Shown here one piece after another: positions 49,950-57,729 of a DNA stretch of 64,000 nucleotides (positions are counted from its first letter, which is position 1; each line of letters begins with the position of its first letter). The position numbers and the translations under genes were made by a program. Under the pieces are notes generated by a model, which did not search any database, was not told the DNA's origin, and saw only the letters and a program-made list of their open reading frames with translations. The DNA is from Elizabethkingia meningoseptica_A (GTDB taxonomy: Bacteria > Bacteroidota > Bacteroidia > Flavobacteriales > Weeksellaceae): positions 62,001-126,000 of the forward strand of contig NZ_JBJDLK010000003.1 in NCBI RefSeq assembly GCF_045762675.1, given 5' to 3'.

Positions 49950-52148
49950 ATGACCTTATCTATTTGGAGGTATGCACACTTAGCATTAGCTATTCTTACA
50001 TTTTCCTTTTTGATTATAGCATCTACAACCGGCGTAATACTTGCCTACGATGCTGCTCAGGAAAAAGTGCAGCCTTATCGGGTGGATGATTTTAGCGAAA
50101 TTAATCTTGCGCAATCCCTTCCGGAGTTGCGCAAAGTTTTTCCGGAGATCACCGAAATTACTGTAGACCACAACCAATTTGTTACCCTTGAAGGATCAGA
50201 TCAGGATGGTAATGCTGTTAAAGCATATATCGATCCCAAAAGCGGAAGAATCATCGGTAAGCCTCTTGAAAAAAGTGCTTTCATCAACTGGGTAACATCA
50301 CTACACCGTTCATTATTTTTAAAAGAAACCGGTCGGTTTGCCGTGGGTGTCATTTCGTTTCTGCTAATGCTCATCAGTATTTCCGGATTAATTTTAATCA
50401 TAAAAAGACAGCAGGGATTCCGTCATTTTTTTGACAAAATAAAAAAAGATTTCTTCTCACAATATTTTCATGTTGTTTCCGGCAGATTACTACTCATACC
50501 TATTCTGGTTATTTCCTTAACCGGAACCTATTTATTTATGATCCGTTTTAATATTATTCCCAAAGGAGAAAATATTAAAACTGCAATTAAAAAAGAAAAT
50601 CTTAGTACAACCGAAAAAAAACTGGCTGACTTCCCCATTTTTAAAGAAACCAGATTCAGTAAAGTTAAAAAGATTGAATTCCCATTTATTGAAGACGATC
50701 CCGAAGAATTCTTTGTTATAAAACTTAAAGACCGGGAAATTACCGTAGATCAGATAAACGGCGCTGTTGTTAAAGAAGAAAAATATCCATTAAGTGTCAT
50801 TTATGAGGATCTCAGTCTTACCTTTCACACCGGGCGTGGTAGTGTGACATGGTCCATTATTCTGGGAATTGCCTCTCTAAACATCCTGATGTTTATTTAT
50901 TCCGGTTTCGTTATTACATTTAAAAGAACCAGAAATAAGATTAAAAACAAATATAAAGCTGAAGATGCAGAGATTGTCATTTTAGTAGGCTCTGAAAATG
51001 GTTCTACACTGGGGTTTGCCAACCATATCCATTCGCAGTTATTATCTGCAGGTAAGAAATCATTTATTACGGAACTGAATCAGTACAAGCTATATCCCAA
51101 AGCCGAACATTTGTTAATCTTCACTTCTACTTATGGATGGGGAGATGCGCCTACCAATGCAAAACATTTCAAAGCCCTTATGGCGAAATATCCACAAAGC
51201 CAGAAAATAAAATACTCTGTCATTGGTTTTGGCTCCAAAGCTTATGAAGACTTCTGCGGATATGCCATTGAAACAGAACAGTTATTGTCACAGCAAAGCT
51301 GGGCAGAAGCACAATTGGCATTACATACTGTAAACGACAGGTCGACAACAGAATTTGCAGAATGGGCAAAGCAATGGAGTTATGAAACGATGATACCATT
51401 GGCTACTGCTCCTTCTTTATATAACCAGAAGACCCCGCCTTTAAAATCAATGCAGGTCATAGATAAAAGTGAGATTGTAGAAGAGGTTACCACCTTCAAA
51501 ATACTTTTAAAACCCGGACGAACACTTAGTTTTAAATCAGGTGATTTGTTAGCTATTTATCCGGATAATGACCACAAAGAGCGTTTCTACTCCATCGGAA
51601 AAGTCGACGGTGCTATACAATTGGTGGTAAAACTTTATGAAAACGGATTAGGATCAGGATTTCTGTACAATCTGAAAGAAGGTCAGGAAATCAAAGCCCG
51701 TGTCGTTAAAAATTCTGAATTCCATTTTCCAAAGAAAGCAAATAAAGTTGCCATGATTGCCAACGGAACCGGAATTGCACCTTTCCTGGGAATGATCGAA
51801 GAGAATTCCAAAGAAACGGAAGCACATCTTTATTGCGGGTTCCGCAGGTCCAGTGAATTAACAAAAAGCTATGAGGCTTTTGCTCAGGATAATATTCAGA
51901 AAGGAAAACTTGCCCATTTGCATCTTGCTTATTCCAGAGAAGAGCAATCTCAGTATGTAATGGATCTCGTAAAACGGGACGCCGTTTTCTTTATGGATTT
52001 ATTACAGCAGGGCGGCTACATTATGATCTGTGGTGCTTTAAAAATGCAGCATGATCTCGAAGACCTTTTAAGAGATTTATGCAACCTGGAAAACAAAAAT
52101 TACGAAGAGTATAAAGCCAACGGACAAATATTAACGGACTGCTATTAG
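49950..52148 (+). CDS. PepSY transmembrane-flavodoxin-FNR fusion reductase
   Basis: The 732-residue protein combines an N-terminal PepSY-associated membrane region with four helices (about 10-32, 130-152, 177-198 and 300-322, with His residues that could hold heme, such as those near LHRSLF and TFHTGRG), a flavodoxin-like FMN domain (about 340-475: LVGSENGSTLGFA, FTSTYGWGDAP) and a ferredoxin-NADP reductase domain (about 500-732: RFYSIG near 544, NGTGIAPFLG near 601-610). Electrons would pass from cytosolic NAD(P)H through FAD, FMN and heme across the inner membrane. Similar fusions are linked to siderophore-iron reduction. Confidence 0.92.
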   Translation: MTLSIWRYAHLALAILTFSFLIIASTTGVILAYDAAQEKVQPYRVDDFSEINLAQSLPELRKVFPEITEITVDHNQFVTLEGSDQDGNAVKAYIDPKSGRIIGKPLEKSAFINWVTSLHRSLFLKETGRFAVGVISFLLMLISISGLILIIKRQQGFRHFFDKIKKDFFSQYFHVVSGRLLLIPILVISLTGTYLFMIRFNIIPKGENIKTAIKKENLSTTEKKLADFPIFKETRFSKVKKIEFPFIEDDPEEFFVIKLKDREITVDQINGAVVKEEKYPLSVIYEDLSLTFHTGRGSVTWSIILGIASLNILMFIYSGFVITFKRTRNKIKNKYKAEDAEIVILVGSENGSTLGFANHIHSQLLSAGKKSFITELNQYKLYPKAEHLLIFTSTYGWGDAPTNAKHFKALMAKYPQSQKIKYSVIGFGSKAYEDFCGYAIETEQLLSQQSWAEAQLALHTVNDRSTTEFAEWAKQWSYETMIPLATAPSLYNQKTPPLKSMQVIDKSEIVEEVTTFKILLKPGRTLSFKSGDLLAIYPDNDHKERFYSIGKVDGAIQLVVKLYENGLGSGFLYNLKEGQEIKARVVKNSEFHFPKKANKVAMIANGTGIAPFLGMIEENSKETEAHLYCGFRRSSELTKSYEAFAQDNIQKGKLAHLHLAYSREEQSQYVMDLVKRDAVFFMDLLQQGGYIMICGALKMQHDLEDLLRDLCNLENKNYEEYKANGQILTDCY

Positions 52149-52200
52149 GCAGCCACATCAATATAAAATCATGTAGGTACAATAAGAATTATTTCTTGAA

Positions 52201-52297
52201 TCGTCACTTCGGGTAAAATTCTGCAAGAATTTTGTATCGGGAAGCCTACTATAAAGTTCTCGATACGCTGCATTTCATTTCGCACCCGAGCTGACGA
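52201..52297. repeat. Structured palindromic element between reductase and apbE genes
   Basis: TCGTCACTTCGGGT (52201-52214) and ACCCGAGCTGACGA (52284-52297) form an imperfect 14-bp inverted repeat (12 of 14 pair). Inside are AAAATTCT-GCA-AGAATTTT (52215-52233) and ATCGGGAA / TTCTCGAT (52236-52243 and 52257-52264, 7 of 8). The whole could fold as a three-way structure. It looks like a small dispersed repeat (MITE- or REP-like) or an intercistronic RNA structure. Confidence 0.6.
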
Positions 52298-52330
52298 ATA
52301 CGAATTTATAATATCCAAAATCAGCATGAC

Positions 52331-53320
52331 ATGAGCAAAACACATTTCTTTATAAAAATAGTATTACTTCTTTGTACGGTCAGTATATCTGCCCAGGTAC
52401 AAAGAACAAGACTTGCCACACTTATGGGCAGCAGATTTCAGATTACCCTGGTAGATAGAGATTCCCTTTCTGCGGAAAAAAATATAGACAAAGCCATAAA
52501 CGAAATTACAAGAATCGAGAATTTAATTTCTGAATGGCGACCGGAAACACAAATTTCACAGGTTAATAAGAATGCTGGAATACAACCTGTAAAAGTAGAT
52601 CCTGAAGTTTTTAAACTCACCCAAAAGGCTTTGTATTTTTCTGAGATTACAAATGGAGCATTCGATATCAGTATTGTAGCGATGGATAAAATATGGAAGT
52701 TCGATGATTCAATGAATGAACTTCCCGATGAGCAGGCTATTAAAGAATCGGTAAGAAACGTTGGCTATCAGAATATTGTTTTAGACAGCACCAATTCTAC
52801 TATATTTCTGAAAAAACAGGGCATGAAAATAGGCTTTGGTTCTATCGGAAAAGGTTATGCCGCAGATCAGGCAAGGGAACTGATGAAAAGTTATGGTGTA
52901 AAAGCCGGAATTATCGATGCTTCCGGTGATATTTCAACATGGGGAACACAACCCGACGGGAAGCCATGGGCAATAGGAATTAATAATCCCTTCAACAGTC
53001 ACAAAATGGCTGCTATACTCTATTTTAAAGAAAATTCTGTTACAACCTCAGGCAGCTATGAAAAGTATGCTGAAATTCACGGTAAGCGTTATTCACATAT
53101 TATGAACCCTAAAACGGGTTACCCTTCCACAGGTTTAACCAGCGTTACGGTTACAGGACCTAATGCGACTATGGCCAATGGTTTCAGTACCTCTATTATG
53201 GTACTGGGTGAAAAGGAGGGACTGAAGCTTATTAAAAAATTCCCGGAGTATCACTACCTCTTTATTACCGATAAAGGAAAGATTATTAAAGATTTAAAAT
53301 ACAAACCACTAAGGCACTAA
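52331..53320 (+). CDS. apbE: FAD:protein FMN transferase (ApbE family), exported
   Basis: The 329-residue protein has a signal peptide (about 1-21, ending VSISAQ) without a lipobox, and the ApbE motifs: FGSIGKGYAADQA around 172-184, DASGDISTWG around 195-204, SVTTSGSYE around 236-244 and SHIMNPKTGYPS around 255-266. The motif near the C-terminal magnesium site reads ATMANGFSTS, with Asn where many ApbEs have Asp. ApbE links FMN by a phosphoester to a Ser or Thr of periplasmic targets. The DUF2271 protein two genes upstream is the likeliest local target. Confidence 0.93.
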   Translation: MSKTHFFIKIVLLLCTVSISAQVQRTRLATLMGSRFQITLVDRDSLSAEKNIDKAINEITRIENLISEWRPETQISQVNKNAGIQPVKVDPEVFKLTQKALYFSEITNGAFDISIVAMDKIWKFDDSMNELPDEQAIKESVRNVGYQNIVLDSTNSTIFLKKQGMKIGFGSIGKGYAADQARELMKSYGVKAGIIDASGDISTWGTQPDGKPWAIGINNPFNSHKMAAILYFKENSVTTSGSYEKYAEIHGKRYSHIMNPKTGYPSTGLTSVTVTGPNATMANGFSTSIMVLGEKEGLKLIKKFPEYHYLFITDKGKIIKDLKYKPLRH

Positions 53321-53393
53321 GATTTTAGCTCACCATAAAATACAGAACGCAACAACAAGAAAAAATTTTATTCACTAATCGATGCTAATTCAA

Positions 53394-53401
53394 TATTTTT
53401 G
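53394..53401 (+). promoter_or_regulatory. -7 promoter box of the lipoprotein gene
   Basis: TATTTTTG is a perfect -7 box only 3 bases before the ATG at 53405, so this mRNA may be leaderless. It suggests the lipoprotein and the next gene form a separate transcript from the flavin set. Confidence 0.4.
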
Positions 53402-53404
53402 AGG

Positions 53405-54376
53405 ATGATAAAAAAGCTGCTTTTTTTGTTCTTAATTTCCTTCATTACATGGTCATGCAAAGAAGGAGAAAAAACACACCCATATACATTTTATTACTGG
53501 AGAACAAAGCTTGAGCTTAATGAGGCAGAAAAGAAAAATCTTCAGCATGCTACAGTTCCTGTTCTCTATACCCGATATTTTGATATTGACAAATCTGCCG
53601 GCAGATTTCAGCCGGTGGGTGTACTGACTTCTTATGAGAAAGTATCACAAAAAATAGTTCCGGTTGTGTTCATTATGAACCGTGTATGGGAAAACATTAC
53701 GCCTGAGGAATTAAACTTCCTGGCAGAGAAAACAAATGAACTGATTAAAAAAATTACTGCTGAAAATAAGTTCAATACAATTAATGAAATACAGATCGAT
53801 AGCGACTGGACTGCCGGAACAAGAGACGATTACTTTGTATTTCTAAAGAAGTTAAAACAGGTTTCAGGTAAAGAAATCACCTGTACCATCCGGCTTCATC
53901 AGGTAAAAGATAAAAAGAATACAGGTATACCACCCGTTAATAAAGGTTATCTGATGTGTTATGCAACATCTTCTCCTTTGGAAGATGCACCTCAGAATTC
54001 CATACTGGATGTTACCACACTGAAGAATTATCTTTCCGGTATAGATCAATATTCACTAAAGCTGGATATTGCTTTACCCATTTACTCATGGGGGATTGTA
54101 ACCAACCACTTAGGCCGTCATAAATTAATCAATGCCCTTACGGATGAGGAACTGATGAAAGATCCTAAATTTAAAAAGATCAATGACCATACTTATGAAG
54201 TACTGGAAGATCATTTTTATGAAGGATTCTATTTAAACAAGGGATTTCGTATTAAGGTGGAGGAGGTATCGCAACAGGACCTGAACCTTGTCAAAAACTT
54301 TCTGAATAAAAAATTAAAAAACTATACAATTATTTATTATCATCTGGATTCACGATTTTTACATTATCAATACTAA
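53405..54376 (+). CDS. Lipoprotein of unknown function
   Basis: I use the ATG at 53405 (MIKKLLFLFLISFITWSCKE); a TTG two codons earlier is also in frame. The lipobox places the lipidated Cys at residue 18. The 323-residue mature part has no family I can name with confidence. The middle (EIQIDSDWTAGTRDDYFVFL around 138-157, then CTIRLHQVKDKK) recalls TIM-barrel-like proteins with a DSDW motif. The gene is followed after 9 bases by the 835-residue protein gene, so the two probably work together. Confidence 0.75.
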   Translation: MIKKLLFLFLISFITWSCKEGEKTHPYTFYYWRTKLELNEAEKKNLQHATVPVLYTRYFDIDKSAGRFQPVGVLTSYEKVSQKIVPVVFIMNRVWENITPEELNFLAEKTNELIKKITAENKFNTINEIQIDSDWTAGTRDDYFVFLKKLKQVSGKEITCTIRLHQVKDKKNTGIPPVNKGYLMCYATSSPLEDAPQNSILDVTTLKNYLSGIDQYSLKLDIALPIYSWGIVTNHLGRHKLINALTDEELMKDPKFKKINDHTYEVLEDHFYEGFYLNKGFRIKVEEVSQQDLNLVKNFLNKKLKNYTIIYYHLDSRFLHYQY

Positions 54377-54385
54377 AAACTCATT

Positions 54386-56893
54386 ATGAAAAAAATATTA
54401 ACTTCCGTGGCACTTTGCTTTCTGATGTACAATCATGCATCTGCTTGTGCCGACTCAGACACAGACGCTATTTACTTCAACCTTTTCGGTCAGGAGATCA
54501 TTCAGCAGCCTGAATACTTCCCTTTTCTGCTGGCATATGATTCCGCATTTTATGAGCCCGCAAGTAAGCTAAAGGCAGAAGATGAAAACATTAAAGACTG
54601 GGAAAGGTACTTTAATAATCAGCTTTCATATGAGGAAACCAATGCCTTGGTAAAGATTGTTGCACTAAAACATCTTCAAAACTGGAAGAAAGGAGACCTT
54701 TCGCATCAGCTTTCAAAGAAACTGGGAAAAGATTTTTACACCAAATACAGGGAAGGAATTGAGTATCTTATCAAAGCCAAGGAACTGGAACCTTATATGT
54801 TTGTAAAATATGTTCCGGGCAAAGATTCCTTTTACGATATGCATACTGAAGGGCAGCGCAATGCATCTGATTTGAATTATGCAGCCACCATTAAATCATT
54901 ACAGGACAGTTATAATACTGTAAAAAGTGCAGATATAAAACTCAGATATGCTTATCAGCTGGTAAGATTTAATCATTATAGCCTGAAATTTAACGAAGCC
55001 GTTAAAGCATTTACCACTTATGTAGCGCCGCTGAATCTGAAAAATGCGATCTATTGGGATGCGCTGGATCAAAAGGCAGGTGCGCTAAGAGGGCTGAAGA
55101 AAATGGATGACGCCAACTGGGATTTCTTTCAGGTTTTTATCCACCGTAAAACAAACAAAGAATCCGTTTATTCTTCTTTGAAGTTTACCAATTCGAATGA
55201 TTTTAAAAACCTTCTGAACAGAGCTAAAACTCCGGAAGAAAAGAATATGGCTTATTTCCTCCTCGGTTATAACAGCTACAACAATCCAACGCCAATTATG
55301 GACAAGATGATTGCCAACAATGCCAATTCAGATATTCTGAAAGTCCTTGCGGTAAGAGCAATCAATCAGCTGGAGCGTAATTATCTTCCGGTACGGATTT
55401 CCTGCTATGATGACAACTGCGACTATAAAACCAACAAGCTTCCGGTTTATCAGCAGAACACTTATTACGGAGACAGTAACGGGAAAAACTTTATTGCTGC
55501 TCTGGACAAAACATTGCAAAATGCCAAAGCCAAAAGTCAGGACAAAACATTCTGGGATATTGCCATTGCTTATGTAAAACTTTTACAAAATGATCATGCA
55601 TCCAGTATGGCTATTTTGAATAAAATGTCAACTACGAATGCCGGATACCAGCAGCAAATCACAAAAATGAAAATGCTGAATGATATTCTTTCCCAGAAAA
55701 AAATTACGCCCGAATTTGAGAACAATTTATTAAAAAAATACGCAGACGTATTTAAAGACAAAGAAAGATCCGGTGATCCTTTTAGCTGGAGAGAAAACGA
55801 TACCCGGGATTTCATTCTGGATATTCTGGCCAACCGCTATTTTATGGAACATCAGGACGCCAAATCGTTTTTACTGAACAATAAGCTTTCGGATCTTCAG
55901 TATAATCCGAATTCAGATCTGGTTGCCAAAGTTCAGGCGTTTTATAAAAAGCCTGATAAAACAAATTTTGAAAAATATATTACCAAAAGTTTTGATGACG
56001 TAGGTGATGTTGATTCTTTCTTCAATGTGATCTACGGAGACCGTGCGATGCGTATCGGAAACTTCCGGAAGGCCCTCACCTATTATCAGCAGGCTAAGAA
56101 TTTCAAAGGCATTCCCCGCCCTGATTATTGGGTGGATGATAAGGGTAATTACAATCCAAGACTTGCGGTATATAAAACCGGAGAATATAACGGATTTAAT
56201 AATATTTCATCGTTGGTATTCGGGCATAATAAGTGGGTAAGTTATGACAGTAAACCAAATGAAACCATGATAGCAGATGACACTTCTGCATTCCCGTTTA
56301 TTTCTAAAAATATGAACAAACTTCAGTTGGCCGATGCGCTTGTACAATTGAAAAAAACAGGTGAAGGTTCCGGCGATAAAGCAAAAGCAGCAAACCGCCT
56401 GATTGGCAACCTCATGTATAATACTTCTATACTGGGCTATTACCGCCATCTATTTGTAATGGATGTAGATAATGGCAATGGGCAGAAGTTCCACTTTGAT
56501 AATTCCAAAGGACAGCCATTCCATTTCTATTATAAGAACTTTTTAGATACTCATTATGTAGAGCCGGATAACTTTGATATCGCTATCGGTTATTTCCAAA
56601 AAGCGCTACAGCAAACCTCAAATCGGGAAGAAAAAGCAAAAATACTTTTCCAGATGGCACAGGCTGAGCAAGGTAAATACTACCAGTGGGAAGCGGCACA
56701 AAGTTTAAATGTTTCTTACAGCGACAAGGATTATGATGCAAAAAGCAAGCAGTTTGACAATATGTTAATTACAACTAAAAATCAGAAATACCGCACTTAC
56801 TTTGCAGAACTGAAAAAGAATTACAGCAATACTTCTGTAGTACATTCACTTGAAAGCAATTGTCTGTATTTTGATTATTATATGAGTAAGTAA
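54386..56893 (+). CDS. Large exported helical-repeat protein of unknown function
   Basis: The 835-residue protein has a signal peptide (1-20, MYNHASACADSD; Cys21 could be a processing or disulfide residue) and is mostly helical with TPR-like pairs, for example FRKALTYYQQAKNFKGI around 563-579 and AIGYFQKALQQTSNREEKAK around 731-750. These suggest a superhelical scaffold. No catalytic motif is seen. It lies 9 bases after the lipoprotein gene, and is followed by a strong terminator. The pair is a candidate two-component envelope complex without known function. Confidence 0.78.
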   Translation: MKKILTSVALCFLMYNHASACADSDTDAIYFNLFGQEIIQQPEYFPFLLAYDSAFYEPASKLKAEDENIKDWERYFNNQLSYEETNALVKIVALKHLQNWKKGDLSHQLSKKLGKDFYTKYREGIEYLIKAKELEPYMFVKYVPGKDSFYDMHTEGQRNASDLNYAATIKSLQDSYNTVKSADIKLRYAYQLVRFNHYSLKFNEAVKAFTTYVAPLNLKNAIYWDALDQKAGALRGLKKMDDANWDFFQVFIHRKTNKESVYSSLKFTNSNDFKNLLNRAKTPEEKNMAYFLLGYNSYNNPTPIMDKMIANNANSDILKVLAVRAINQLERNYLPVRISCYDDNCDYKTNKLPVYQQNTYYGDSNGKNFIAALDKTLQNAKAKSQDKTFWDIAIAYVKLLQNDHASSMAILNKMSTTNAGYQQQITKMKMLNDILSQKKITPEFENNLLKKYADVFKDKERSGDPFSWRENDTRDFILDILANRYFMEHQDAKSFLLNNKLSDLQYNPNSDLVAKVQAFYKKPDKTNFEKYITKSFDDVGDVDSFFNVIYGDRAMRIGNFRKALTYYQQAKNFKGIPRPDYWVDDKGNYNPRLAVYKTGEYNGFNNISSLVFGHNKWVSYDSKPNETMIADDTSAFPFISKNMNKLQLADALVQLKKTGEGSGDKAKAANRLIGNLMYNTSILGYYRHLFVMDVDNGNGQKFHFDNSKGQPFHFYYKNFLDTHYVEPDNFDIAIGYFQKALQQTSNREEKAKILFQMAQAEQGKYYQWEAAQSLNVSYSDKDYDAKSKQFDNMLITTKNQKYRTYFAELKKNYSNTSVVHSLESNCLYFDYYMSK

Positions 56894-56933
56894 GCCCTCT
56901 TCTAAGGGTTAAGAGCTTTAGAATGGCTTTTAT

Positions 56934-56966
56934 AAACCCCATAGGTTTTCGAAACCTATGGGGTTT
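56934..56966. terminator. Strong bidirectional terminator
   Basis: AAACCCCATAGGTTT and its complement AAACCTATGGGGTTT (56934-56948 and 56952-56966) form a 15-bp stem with a TCG loop between the converging 835-residue gene and the YiiX-like gene. Confidence 0.9.
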
Positions 56967-56992
56967 GCATTTTTCTGAAAAGATTGCTTTTA

Positions 56993-57643
56993 TTATCTCT
57001 GTTCTCTTATCCTGCCCAGAAAGTTTATTTTGGGAGACGCTGCCATACCATTAGGATTACATCCGGGTAATCCTTCCGGAACTTCCAGACTTTGTTTCTG
57101 ATAAAATACTTCCCATGCTGCATCAGTCTTTCCGGTTTTAGGATTTACAAAGGTCATAGGATCTAACTGAAATATAGAATCCCGTGCAAAACTCCTTTGA
57201 ACAAAATCAGAACAATACAGTTTATCATCCGAAAGAATATAACTGTAATTATAAGGTTTGCCAAGCCACTTTTTTGCCATAACAATAGCACTTGGAATAC
57301 TTTTCTGATATTGTGGTTTCAGGCGGTATACATCTACATGATTGTTATCGTGCTGTTCATCACGAAGAAAGTGATCCAACGGAACCCTTTCCGACCCGTT
57401 TCTTGTACCTGCATGTAATACCCAATAATCAGCGCCTTCCTTTTCCAGCATTCCGATATGGGAATAATGTGTTGATTTCGTTGTTTGTGTTACCCTGTCT
57501 ATTGCTCCCGATAACTGACTGTCATTTGCAGATACCAGCAGCAGGTCTCCATTCTTTAACTGCATTCCGTATTTTGTAGCACAAGAGCTTAGAACTGTAA
57601 GTGCTATCCCCAATGTTATGATAATGATTCTTAAGCTTCTCAT
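56993..57643 (-). CDS. YiiX/YebB-like NlpC/P60-superfamily lipoprotein
   Basis: I start at 57643 (MRSLRIIIITLGIALTVLSSC); a start four codons earlier overlaps the promoter. The lipobox places the lipidated Cys at 21. The 216-residue protein has the permuted papain-like arrangement of the YiiX group: His62 in THYSHIG comes before the catalytic Cys144 in LYCSDFV. Such proteins are cysteine hydrolases (amidase or acyl type) acting on cell-envelope bonds. The substrate is unknown. Confidence 0.88.
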   Translation of the reverse strand: MRSLRIIIITLGIALTVLSSCATKYGMQLKNGDLLLVSANDSQLSGAIDRVTQTTKSTHYSHIGMLEKEGADYWVLHAGTRNGSERVPLDHFLRDEQHDNNHVDVYRLKPQYQKSIPSAIVMAKKWLGKPYNYSYILSDDKLYCSDFVQRSFARDSIFQLDPMTFVNPKTGKTDAAWEVFYQKQSLEVPEGLPGCNPNGMAASPKINFLGRIREQR

Positions 57644-57652
57644 TTGTAGCTG

Positions 57653-57660
57653 CAAAGATA
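57653..57660 (-). promoter_or_regulatory. -7 promoter box of the YiiX-like gene
   Basis: TATCTTTG on the minus strand is a perfect -7 box 9 bases before the chosen ATG. A TTG 22 bases upstream lies inside the terminator of the preceding gene. Confidence 0.5.
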
Positions 57661-57672
57661 ATATTTATAAAA

Positions 57673-57699
57673 AACCTTACAGCAAAAAACTGTAAGGTT
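57673..57699 (-). terminator. Terminator of the glycoside-hydrolase-like gene
   Basis: AACCTTACAG and CTGTAAGGTT (57673-57682 and 57690-57699) form a 10-bp hairpin with a 7-base loop; on the minus strand a run of T follows. Confidence 0.9.
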
Positions 57700-57729
57700 G
57701 AAAATTGTAATGTTTTTCTTTTAAGAATA

